Assembly: GCA_003695605.1 (NCBI GenBank)
Contig: RFIK01000098.1
Location: 1-6,398, forward strand
DNA length: 6,398 nt
From: Chlorobiota bacterium
GTDB lineage: Bacteria; Bacteroidota; Ignavibacteria; Kapaibacteriales; NICIL-2
Reading direction: 5' to 3'
Every line of letters starts with the position of its first letter. Positions within the stretch are counted from its first letter, which is position 1. The position numbers and the translations under genes were made by a program. Positions 1-6,266 of this stretch are shown in pieces. The notes under the pieces are model-generated. The model had not been told where the DNA came from. It did no database searches and saw nothing but the letters and a program-made list of their open reading frames with translations.

Positions 1-1094
1 CCGTTGTTACTCGAAAGTTCGTAGTCGAGCAGCTTTTCGGCAAAGTACGCTTCCCCCCAGCGCCAGTCAATCAGCAAGTCTTTCGTCAGAAACGACGCAA
101 CGACCATCCGCACGCGGTTGTGCATCATTCCCGTTTGGTTCAACTGGCGCATTCCTGCATCAACGAGTGGGAAGCCGGTCCTTCCTTCGCACCATCGGCG
201 AAAATCTTCCTCGTTGTTGCGCCAGGCGATGGTGTCGTACTCCGGATGAAACGAGCGTGTGACGACATGGGGAAACTCCGCCAGAATCATCATGAAGAAC
301 TCCCGCCAGATCAATTCACGCAGCCACACGTCGGCGCCACACTCGAGCGCACGACGAACCAACGCACGAATGCTGACCTTGCCGAACCGCAGGTAAATGC
401 TCGCATGCGATGTTGCATCCTTAGCTGGAATGTCACGCACGGCTGGATACCGTGCAAGGAGCTCTCGGCTTGTGTCGAGCGGAGGAATGACCACTGATGT
501 CGGACGGAATCCCATTGACTCCAGCGATGGAATCGGCAGTGGTGATGCTTTCCAGAGCCGGTCGAGCAAATGGTCGGTTCTGCATTCGGCATAATCGCTT
601 GGGGTAAGGCGCGCACGCCATGCTTTGCTGTACGGAGTGTACACGGTGTACGGCGTTCCGTCTGGTTTGAGAATCTCCCCCGCTTCGAAGATGCACTGGT
701 CTTTGAACGTCATAAGCGGGATGCCTCGCTGGCGCAGGAGCGTTTCGATTGCGGCATCGCGCGCGATGGCCGCAGGTTCGTAGTCACGGTTGGTATAGAC
801 TGCGCGCACATCGAATCGCTCGAGAAGGCGCATGAAAACATCCTCAGGAGTGCCATACTCAGCCAGTAAACAGCTGCCGTGCCTTGCAATGTGTTCGGCT
901 AACTCTTCGACCCAACGATGAATGAGCGACACACGCCGATCGTTGGGGTCGCGGAGCCCATCGAGGATTGTTCGATCGAAAATGAACAAGGGGACAACAG
1001 GATATGCACTCTGGAGCGCTGCGTGGAGGCCGCGATTGTCTTCCACTCGGAGATCACGCCGAAACCAAAAGATTGTCACTGCCTGGCGTTCCAT
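1..1094 (-). CDS. phr: Deoxyribodipyrimidine photo-lyase (class I CPD photolyase), 3' end beyond window
   Basis: This enzyme uses blue light and FADH- to split cyclobutane pyrimidine dimers in DNA. About 364 codons are visible, reading leftwards off the edge; the family usually has about 470 residues, so roughly 100 are missing. The start at 1094 gives the classic antenna-domain opening with FWFRRDLR near residue 10. In the FAD domain I see ELIWREFF (E260, W263, matching E. coli E274 and W277), RTGFPLVDAGMRQL, HNRVRM around 325-330 and KDLLIDWRWGEAYF. W291 and W344 align with E. coli W306 and W359, two of the three electron-transfer tryptophans. The last visible codons are SSNNG, where N363 matches E. 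coli N378, typical of CPD enzymes. The third tryptophan lies outside the window. One difference: TGMMHNR carries Met where E. coli has Trp338. No Shine-Dalgarno site precedes the ATG. Divergent from the B12/G-protein gene. The antenna cofactor cannot be told from the sequence. Confidence 0.96.
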   Translation of the reverse strand, partial: MERQAVTIFWFRRDLRVEDNRGLHAALQSAYPVVPLFIFDRTILDGLRDPNDRRVSLIHRWVEELAEHIARHGSCLLAEYGTPEDVFMRLLERFDVRAVYTNRDYEPAAIARDAAIETLLRQRGIPLMTFKDQCIFEAGEILKPDGTPYTVYTPYSKAWRARLTPSDYAECRTDHLLDRLWKASPLPIPSLESMGFRPTSVVIPPLDTSRELLARYPAVRDIPAKDATSHASIYLRFGKVSIRALVRRALECGADVWLRELIWREFFMMILAEFPHVVTRSFHPEYDTIAWRNNEEDFRRWCEGRTGFPLVDAGMRQLNQTGMMHNRVRMVVASFLTKDLLIDWRWGEAYFAEKLLDYELSSNN

Positions 1095-1151
1095 GGTCAC
1101 GTGAAACGGTAGTCGTCGGTGCCATAAGCACAGTCAGCGGCAGGAGAGTTC

Positions 1152-1163
1152 CCACGCACGTGG
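1152..1163. repeat. Short palindrome in divergent promoter region (left)
   Basis: The sequence CCACG-CA-CGTGG has perfect 5-bp arms around a 2-bp centre. It sits between the divergent starts of phr (1094) and the B12/G-protein gene (1210), two bases from a second palindrome. Its position would suit a dimeric regulator, but this is inferred from symmetry alone and short palindromes also arise by chance. Confidence 0.35.
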
Positions 1164-1165
1164 CG

Positions 1166-1180
1166 GAATTTCCGAAATTC
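1166..1180. promoter_or_regulatory. Candidate operator palindrome between divergent genes (right)
   Basis: GAATTTC-C-GAAATTC is a perfect inverted repeat with 7-bp arms and a single central base. It ends 29 bp before the start of the B12/G-protein gene and lies 71 bp upstream of the phr start, so it could serve either or both. I could not recognise a known operator consensus or a convincing Bacteroidota promoter (TTTG / TAnnTTTG) around it. Confidence 0.4.
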
Positions 1181-1209
1181 GCAGTGGTTGAACGTAGCCT
1201 TTCGTTGCG

Positions 1210-2646
1210 ATGGCACAGCAGGTTGAACCCTATCGCCCTACACATCGCATTCGTATCGTGACAGCAGCGTCCCTTTTCGATGGTCATGACGCAGCGATCA
1301 ACATCATGCGGCGCATCATGCAATCGAGCGGTGCCGAGGTCATCCATTTGGGACACAATCGCTCGGTTGCAGAAATCGTGCAGTGCGCTGTTCAAGAAGA
1401 CGTTCAGGCGGTGGCAGTCACGTCGTACCAAGGGGGGCATATGGAGTTCTTCACGTACATGTATGACTTACTGCGCCAGCAAGGCGCTCGGCATATCCGC
1501 ATCTTCGGCGGCGGCGGCGGCACGATTCTTCCAAGCGAGATTGAGGAGCTCCACAGCTACGGTATCACGAGGATTTACTCACCGGACGACGGCCGGGCGA
1601 TGGGACTTCAAGGCATGATCAACGACGTGCTCGAACAAAGCGACTTCGAGACGCCGCTGACCTTTACCCCTGAGGAGCTTCGGCAAGCGGTGCTCGATCG
1701 GGATGACCGCGCAATCGCGCAAGCAATTTCTGCACTTGAACGTGGACTGCAACTTCTCGACTGGCGATCCATCGCCAGAGAGCGTGCGCATCCAACATGT
1801 GTGCTCGGTATTACAGGGACTGGCGGTGCGGGGAAATCCTCGCTGACCGATGAAATTGTCCGTCGCTTCCTGGAAGATTCGCCCGACCGTCGGGTGGGGA
1901 TTCTCTCGGTGGATCCGTCCAAGCGGAAAACAGGTGGTGCGTTGCTTGGCGACCGAATTCGGATGAATGCAGCGTTCTCGCCGCGCGTGTACATGCGCTC
2001 GTTCGCTACTCGCCAGGCAAACCTTGCGCTCAGCCCGTACGTTGCGGAGGCTCTGTGGGTGCTGAAAGCAGCAGCGTTCGATTTGATCATCGTCGAGACT
2101 GCTGGCATCGGGCAGAGCGATTCACAAGTGACCGAGATCGCTGACATCGCGCTCTACGTGATGACGCCCGAGTACGGCGCAGCAACGCAGCTGGAAAAAA
2201 TTGACATGATTGACTACGCCGACCTCATCGCCATCAACAAGTTCGACAAGCGCGGTGCGCTCGACGCGCTGCGCGATGTCCGGAAGCAATACCAGCGCTC
2301 GCACGGTTTGTGGTCGTCGCCACTGGAGGCAATGCCAGTCTTTGGCACGATTGCGTCGCAGTTCAACGACGAAGGCACCAATGCGTTGTACCGAGCATTC
2401 ATCGAGCTTGCACGCTCGCGCTTTGGATTGAAATGGACAACCGATGTCGAGCATACCAGCCCCGTGAGCACTCGGATGACGATCATTCCACCAGAACGCA
2501 CGCGCTACCTTGCCGAAATTGTCGAAACCAACAAACGCTACGATGCGCGTGTCGCACAGCAAGCAGCGCTGGCACGGCGACTCTACCAACTGCGCGGCGC
2601 AATGGAGCAGCTTCTGTCGGCGCGCGAGGATGCAGACTCGCACTAA
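1210..2646 (+). CDS. B12-binding domain fused to MeaB/MeaI-type G protein: IcmF-like protein lacking the mutase domain
   Basis: In order, residues about 12-145 form a cobalamin-binding domain with the base-off/His-on motif DGHDAA (D24-G25-H26; H26 is the expected lower cobalt ligand), LGHNRS at 47-52 and the glycine run FGGGGG at 99-104. Residues about 195-410 form a SIMIBI-class GTPase: P-loop GTGGAGKSS (203-211), DPSKRKTGGALLGDR (235-249), switch II ETAGIGQSDSQ (296-306) and base-specificity motif NKFD (343-346). Residues about 450-475 form a helical linker. Domain order and motifs match IcmF (fused isobutyryl-CoA mutase and its G-protein chaperone, about 1,100 residues), where GTP use gates adenosylcobalamin loading. 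Here the protein stops at residue 478, inside the linker, and no substrate-binding barrel follows in any frame. It probably serves a mutase large subunit encoded elsewhere. The start fits family N-termini; no clear Shine-Dalgarno site. Its 3' end overlaps the next gene by 17 bp. Domain calls are firm; the partner and acyl-CoA substrate are unknown. Confidence 0.92.
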   Translation: MAQQVEPYRPTHRIRIVTAASLFDGHDAAINIMRRIMQSSGAEVIHLGHNRSVAEIVQCAVQEDVQAVAVTSYQGGHMEFFTYMYDLLRQQGARHIRIFGGGGGTILPSEIEELHSYGITRIYSPDDGRAMGLQGMINDVLEQSDFETPLTFTPEELRQAVLDRDDRAIAQAISALERGLQLLDWRSIARERAHPTCVLGITGTGGAGKSSLTDEIVRRFLEDSPDRRVGILSVDPSKRKTGGALLGDRIRMNAAFSPRVYMRSFATRQANLALSPYVAEALWVLKAAAFDLIIVETAGIGQSDSQVTEIADIALYVMTPEYGAATQLEKIDMIDYADLIAINKFDKRGALDALRDVRKQYQRSHGLWSSPLEAMPVFGTIASQFNDEGTNALYRAFIELARSRFGLKWTTDVEHTSPVSTRMTIIPPERTRYLAEIVETNKRYDARVAQQAALARRLYQLRGAMEQLLSAREDADSH

Positions 2647-3127
2647 CGTTGCAGCAGTCGTTGCCCTGTGTCTGCTGGCAGGATGCTCCAGCAGCGTCCG
2701 CTTTACGTCTTCTGCGCCGAGCAACGCGCTGACTGCGCTGCAGCGTCAGGTGCTCGAAGTCGCTGCATCGCATCTTGGGACGCCGTATTGTGCTGGTGGT
2801 GCTCGCGAGCGCTGCTTTGATTGCTCCGGCTACGTGCAAGCGGTATTTGCGGCAGTAGGAGTCTATCTGCCGAGAACGACGCTCCAGCAGTCGCAAGCAG
2901 GCATGTTCGTTCCAACCGAGCAGCTCCGCGCTGGCGACCTTGTATTCTTTCGGTTCGAGCGCCGCACTGGAGTATCGCACGTGGGGATCTACGCAGGGGA
3001 TGGCACAATCTTCCATGCTTCCCAGTCGCGTGGTGTAGTCCGCGAACAACTCTGGGGCACCTATCTCGAGCGAGGAATCGCGTTCTGCCGCCGCGTTCTC
3101 TCGTCCACTGATGGTGGAATGTTCTGA
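2630..3127 (+). CDS. NlpC/P60-family cell-wall peptidase, lipoprotein
   Basis: This is a 165-residue predicted lipoprotein. NlpC/P60 enzymes cleave peptide cross-links or stems in peptidoglycan, here at the periplasmic face of a lipid-anchored protein. The ATG at 2630 gives a proper lipoprotein signal: MQTRTN, a hydrophobic stretch and the lipobox LLAGC with C19 as the lipidated cysteine. In-frame ATGs further upstream (2510, 2543) would add a hydrophilic tail before the signal and are rejected. The catalytic domain covers about 37-160: nucleophile C65 in FDCSGYV, catalytic H117 in VSHVGIY and a third polar residue H129 in IFHAS, all expected for the family; LRAGDLVFF (99-107) is also typical. 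The short length means a single domain without SH3b or LysM targeting modules. It overlaps the end of the B12/G-protein gene by 17 bp, so translation may be coupled although the functions seem unrelated. Confidence 0.93.
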   Translation: MQTRTNVAAVVALCLLAGCSSSVRFTSSAPSNALTALQRQVLEVAASHLGTPYCAGGARERCFDCSGYVQAVFAAVGVYLPRTTLQQSQAGMFVPTEQLRAGDLVFFRFERRTGVSHVGIYAGDGTIFHASQSRGVVREQLWGTYLERGIAFCRRVLSSTDGGMF

Positions 3128-3237
3128 TACGGAGCTGTGCCCAAAACGTTGGTTAAAATGGTTTATCCAGGGCTAACAAGTCAGCGCAGAATTTGTATCG
3201 TCAGCCAGCACAATTGTACGTTGTTTGGGAAATTTCC
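3128..3237 (+). promoter_or_regulatory. 110-bp gap upstream of the sigma-like gene, with palindromes
   Basis: This gap has no gene. It holds ACAATTGT (3210-3217) and the perfect 10-bp palindrome GGAAATTTCC (3228-3237), which directly abuts the ATG at 3238. A TTTG at 3192-3195 followed 21 bp later by TACGTTGT is a weak match to the Bacteroidota promoter pattern. No terminator is visible after the lipoprotein gene, so read-through is possible. The regulatory role is inferred. Confidence 0.25.
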
Positions 3238-3786
3238 ATGCAACTGTTGCGTATTGTGCGAGCAGTTGAGCAGGCAGAGCGCATGTGCCGCTGCTATTGG
3301 AAGCGTGTACCGCCCGCGGAGTGGCACGAGGTGTTCTGTGAAGGGCGAGCAGCTGTGTTTTGCTATGCTGCGGTGCATTCGCGTGCACGGACTGCGACGT
3401 TGATTCGGATTGCCAAGCGCGCGATGGATGCGTACCTTTACCGCTGGAATCGGGAGCGCAAGTACATCCAGCGGATCGAGGTGGAATGGGAAGATGGCGT
3501 GGAGGCATTGCACACGCTGCCGCAGTGGAGAACGGAGGACTTGGCGAAGGAGGAGGGACGGAGGATGGACGTGCGTGCAGCACTAGGGCGACTGCCGGCG
3601 TCATGGCAGCGCGTGGTCGTGGAAGCGCTCATCGAGGAGCGTCCGTTTGCGGAGATTGCAGAATGTATGGGCCGGAGTATCGGTGCGATCAAGCAGATGC
3701 TCTACCGCGCACGGTGTCAGTTGCGACGGGAGTTGGCGGCGTATGCAGAGGAGTATGGTGGAAAATCGCGCGATGATTTGGTGTGA
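3238..3786 (+). CDS. Small sigma-70-family (ECF-like) RNA polymerase sigma factor
   Basis: This 182-residue basic protein is recognised mainly by its C-terminal part. Residues about 112-167 form a region-4-type helix-turn-helix: ALGRLPASWQRVV, then the turn FAEIAECMGRSIGAIKQMLYRAR, ending in LRRELA. That is the usual way ECF sigma factors read the -35 element. The N-terminal half is much less typical. Residues about 36-80 (EGRAAVFCYAAV and AKRAMDAYLYRWNRE) have the length and helical look of region 2, but I cannot align the -10 recognition residues with confidence. It has six cysteines, two in a C-R-C pair at 17-19. I chose the ATG at 3238; an in-frame ATG at 3193 would add 15 residues, with no strong ribosome site at either. 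No anti-sigma gene is adjacent. It lies 149 bp before the secreted-protein pair, which makes that pair a possible but unproven target. A non-sigma LuxR/HTH regulator is the main alternative. Confidence 0.75.
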   Translation: MQLLRIVRAVEQAERMCRCYWKRVPPAEWHEVFCEGRAAVFCYAAVHSRARTATLIRIAKRAMDAYLYRWNRERKYIQRIEVEWEDGVEALHTLPQWRTEDLAKEEGRRMDVRAALGRLPASWQRVVVEALIEERPFAEIAECMGRSIGAIKQMLYRARCQLRRELAAYAEEYGGKSRDDLV

Positions 3787-3790
3787 GTCT

Positions 3791-3803
3791 GAAAAATTTT
3801 TTC
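3791..3803. repeat. A/T-rich palindrome just after the sigma-like gene
   Basis: GAAAAA-T-TTTTTC is a 13-bp inverted repeat starting 4 bp after the stop codon. It has no G/C stem, so it is not a convincing intrinsic terminator. The rest of the gap to 3935 has no further gene; a small hairpin TCTTC-TGT-GAAGA (3917-3929) lies just ahead of the next start codon at 3936. Confidence 0.3.
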
Positions 3804-3935
3804 TGTTGAGCGTAACCATTCGGGCCTGTCGTTCCGTTTAAAGGGTAGAAGGCAATGCGAAATTTTGTGCTGGCAGAGTGTCGAACAACGTGAGGATGGT
3901 CAGATGAATCATTTAATCTTCTGTGAAGAACGAGT

Positions 3936-4466
3936 ATGGTGGCGAACACAGCGACTCAATGGGCAATCAAGCTGCTGTGGTTATACGGGTTGTTGCTTTG
4001 GGTAGTCACTGCATCAGGGGCTGATATTGACCCGCGCTATCGCAATCGTGGGGGGAAGGATGGATGCTTGCCTCCATGCTGTGAGCGAAATCCTGATAGC
4101 GGGAAGCTTTCCTATTTCCGCTTCGAATATCGGCTACGTTGTCATTTTCTTGTGTTGCGTACATGTTACTATATTGCCAGTGATCCAGATCGCGCTGGTG
4201 GAGGCGACTGCCCACCGAGAACACTTTGTGCTGATCGAACCATTGAAGACATAGAAGTACGATGTAGCTGGTTTGGTGGAGATGGCAGTCCGCTTCATCC
4301 AGAGTTATCACCATGTAATTCATCAAATCCTCAGCATGGTTATTGTTCCATGAACTACTGGGCAAACGAGCAAGCGATAATTCTTGGTAGGCAGTGTGAA
4401 AGTGAGAGCTATCACCTGCGTGAGGCAGGATGTCAATGTTCCATGCAATATTCGCTAACACCATAA
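3936..4466 (+). CDS. Secreted cysteine-rich protein of unknown function
   Basis: I do not recognise this 176-residue protein. The N-terminus is a clear signal peptide: a short polar part, K12, a hydrophobic core LLWLYGLLLWVV (13-24) and a likely cleavage site after TASG or TASGA (residues 28-29). The mature part carries 13 cysteines in about 147 residues, at 44, 48, 49, 69, 77, 92, 98, 110, 127, 137, 154, 166 and 168. They include a C-x3-C-C cluster at the start and C-x-C at the end. This density points to a disulfide-stabilised extracellular or periplasmic fold; the odd number leaves one free or intermolecular. No T9SS-type tail is seen. Local G+C is about 48% (4021-4440, hand count), well below the rest, suggesting recent acquisition or relaxed selection. 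The next gene starts 13 bp downstream, so the two are probably co-transcribed. The signal peptide and intact frame support a real gene; the function is open. Confidence 0.78.
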   Translation: MVANTATQWAIKLLWLYGLLLWVVTASGADIDPRYRNRGGKDGCLPPCCERNPDSGKLSYFRFEYRLRCHFLVLRTCYYIASDPDRAGGGDCPPRTLCADRTIEDIEVRCSWFGGDGSPLHPELSPCNSSNPQHGYCSMNYWANEQAIILGRQCESESYHLREAGCQCSMQYSLTP

Positions 4467-4469
4467 CAT

Positions 4470-4474
4470 GGAGG
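4470..4474 (+). promoter_or_regulatory. Ribosome binding site that decides the start of the T9SS-type gene
   Basis: GGAGG lies 5 bases before the ATG at 4480. An earlier in-frame ATG at 4468 overlaps this site and would add four residues (MEAT) before the signal peptide, so 4480 is the better start. This is the clearest Shine-Dalgarno site in the window. Confidence 0.75.
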
Positions 4475-4479
4475 CGACC

Positions 4480-5877
4480 ATGAATACACATGTTGTTCGA
4501 TTGGTTGCAGTTTTGCAAGTAGTGATTTCACCGCAGGTCTTCTCTCAAGGCGGAGCGCACGAGATTCTCACAGCCCACACTCCGGAGTCTGCCCGCTTTT
4601 TGCGCTACCACTACATCACCAGCTCCTACGATTCTGTCACGCTGGACTATCAAATCGGTGAGTTCTGGGTGCGCACGCGCCAAGGGCAATGGAAGCCAAT
4701 ATGCTGGATAATCCCTCGAGCGCTCGACGTGTCCAGGATTGATTGGCCATATCGGGTTATTACCGACACTGCTCAGGGTGATGCACAATCCCTGCTTCCG
4801 TATCTGCAGAGTGAACCGTTTGAGCGTGAATCGCTCGACAGCATTCGATTCTATCGCGTGTTCCGGTTAGGGGTAAGCTGTCAGGTGAGCATGGATCCGA
4901 TCGGAGCCGATACGCTCGATCTCCCACCTGGCGATGGTAACCCACTCGCCGATCGCTGGCGGAATACGTTCTGGGTTGCTCCAGAAGGCACAATCTCTGA
5001 CCAACGCGAGTTCGTCGTGCAGCTTCGTGATGCGGAGAGCGATTCTGTCTTGGTCACGATCGACAGCGTCGGGATCCTGCCAAACCAAGAACGGCGGCTT
5101 GTACCACGGTATGGAACCGATCCAACGCCCTACAACCATGCACGGGTGCTTCCGCCGCTCGGCAGTGGAAGAGCCTACATCCAGATTGTCCCGCGGCGGT
5201 ATGGCGGCTACCTCGACGATGGTTTCTGCCTCCAGGCCCCAATCCAGGCAAAGTTCAACTACTCGTACATGTTCGAGCCGCAGCCAAATGGAGACTGGGT
5301 ACGCTACGATTCCGCAACAAGTGCTGCGTTGGTGCGGCAGATTGATAGCCTCTACTTCGATCGCCTGCTCGCTTACTGTGACAGTATTGTTGCATCACCT
5401 GATCCTTGCTTACCACTGATGCCGCTTCGATTCAGCACATCGCCAGAGCGTGCGTTCGAAGCAGATTCGTTCTTTGCGCGCTACTACGATACGACGGCTG
5501 TCGTTGCCGACGGGCGCCGCATCGTCGAGTTGGTCCAGCGCGGATGCTCGCAGTACCTTTCCGCACCAGAGAGCCTTGCGCAACCTGCCAGTGTCTCCAC
5601 TCAACGCAGCCGTTCAGCCATCAGCGCGTACTACGATCGCTTGCGGCGAGTGCTTGTCTGCACTATTGAACGGAGTAGCACCGAATTCAACGAGCCGTTC
5701 CACGTGAGTGCATGGGACATCCGTGGGCAGCGAGTTCTCCACCAAGTCTATCCCAGTCGCGGTGAACTACCGGAGCAGGTCGCTGTTCCGTTGGAAATGC
5801 TTGCAGCGGGGATCTACGCGTTACGCTGTAGAGTTGGGGCTTCGACTTCGACCTTCGTGCTCAGTGTTCAGCCCTAA
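4480..5877 (+). CDS. Secreted protein with T9SS type A-like C-terminal sorting domain
   Basis: This is a 465-residue exported protein whose main body I do not recognise. The N-terminus (MNTHVVRLVAVLQVVIS, with cleavage probably near residue 22) is a Sec-type signal peptide, though with a rather weak hydrophobic core. The C-terminus, about 385-465, resembles the beta-sandwich sorting tail of T9SS cargo: AWDIRGQRVL (411-420) corresponds to the usual 'v.D..Gr.v' strand, and LAAGIYALR (441-449) to the usual 'LpaGiYvv' strand, followed by a final strand ending FVLSVQP. Such tails direct passage through the outer membrane and often surface anchoring. The region between is rich in Asp, Ser and aromatic residues, with repeated DSV/DSI patches and several cysteines, and looks beta-rich; I see no catalytic motif. 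It follows the cysteine-rich gene by 13 bp and has its own strong ribosome site, so the two may form a functional pair. No terminator is visible after the stop. Confidence 0.85.
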   Translation: MNTHVVRLVAVLQVVISPQVFSQGGAHEILTAHTPESARFLRYHYITSSYDSVTLDYQIGEFWVRTRQGQWKPICWIIPRALDVSRIDWPYRVITDTAQGDAQSLLPYLQSEPFERESLDSIRFYRVFRLGVSCQVSMDPIGADTLDLPPGDGNPLADRWRNTFWVAPEGTISDQREFVVQLRDAESDSVLVTIDSVGILPNQERRLVPRYGTDPTPYNHARVLPPLGSGRAYIQIVPRRYGGYLDDGFCLQAPIQAKFNYSYMFEPQPNGDWVRYDSATSAALVRQIDSLYFDRLLAYCDSIVASPDPCLPLMPLRFSTSPERAFEADSFFARYYDTTAVVADGRRIVELVQRGCSQYLSAPESLAQPASVSTQRSRSAISAYYDRLRRVLVCTIERSSTEFNEPFHVSAWDIRGQRVLHQVYPSRGELPEQVAVPLEMLAAGIYALRCRVGASTSTFVLSVQP

Positions 5878-5902
5878 GCGGGTATCGTGCAGGAGTAGCG
5901 CG

Positions 5903-6073
5903 ATGATGCCACTGCAATCCAAGGCTACTGCCCCAGCATACTCCGTCACCGCTCCAAAACACCTCACTATCCATCGTCGCTCTCTTCGCTTTTCAGTACG
6001 GAGCACGCAGACCGTTATTCCACGATCGCTGCAGTTGAAACGCAACGTGTGGAATCAGTTGAGTGTGGGGTGA
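5903..6073 (+). CDS. Possible small basic protein, 56 residues, doubtful
   Basis: An open frame of 56 codons starts with two ATGs and is preceded by AGGAG at 5891-5895, 7 bases upstream, a good ribosome site for this genome. The predicted product is basic (HRRSLRF, LKRNVW) with no membrane segment, signal peptide or recognisable motif. Supporting points are the ribosome site and the 25-bp distance from the upstream stop. Against it: short length, no recognisable family, and a frame that simply continues one open through the end of the previous gene. It may well be chance. Confidence 0.2.
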   Translation: MMPLQSKATAPAYSVTAPKHLTIHRRSLRFSVRSTQTVIPRSLQLKRNVWNQLSVG

Positions 6074-6266
6074 ACGTGCACTCCACCGAGGTCTGCATTG
6101 GCTACGTACAATCAAAAAGCGATTGCAGGTGCAGATCGAGACAGTGCACTGGAGCGCACGTAGCGTGCTCCCAACGGTGCAATGCTGGAAGGCTTCTCCT
6201 GCAAAGAGTTTGGTTACAGAAATTTTTGTTTCATGAGGGTGAAATTGTTTCCGTTTTTTCGTATTA

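Noticed and set aside
120..869. Several plus-strand frames of 65-125 codons opposite phr
   Set aside because: The minus strand reads continuously as photolyase from 1094 to the left edge, with conserved motifs throughout; the plus frames have no family features.
1608..2147. A 179-codon minus-strand frame within the GTPase domain
   Set aside because: Ser/Arg-rich low-complexity translation opposite a clear P-loop GTPase; antisense shadow.
2122..2724. A 200-codon open frame on the minus strand across the end of the B12/GTPase gene
   Set aside because: It lies opposite a well-recognised coding region with intact motifs, has no recognisable domain, and is the usual shadow seen in G+C-rich genes.
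2647..3127. Mutase substrate-binding domain continuing after the stop of the IcmF-like gene, by frameshift
   Set aside because: No frame after 2646 resembles the mutase barrel; the sequence is a complete NlpC/P60 lipoprotein gene instead.
3173..3604. A 143-codon minus-strand frame opposite the sigma-like gene
   Set aside because: Pro/Ser-rich and featureless, and it overlaps the recognised helix-turn-helix gene.
3791..3803. Intrinsic terminator after the sigma-like gene
   Set aside because: The inverted repeat is entirely A/T apart from its end bases, with no G/C stem and no separate T-run; not convincing as a terminator.
3855..3893. A 12-codon ORF (MRNFVLAECRTT) in the gap before the cysteine-rich gene
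   Set aside because: Too short, with no ribosome site; nothing supports a leader peptide.
6143..6171. tRNA- or riboswitch-like structure in the 426-bp gap
   Set aside because: Only a short imperfect stem and an 8-bp palindrome are seen; no cloverleaf, no known riboswitch core and no terminator follows.
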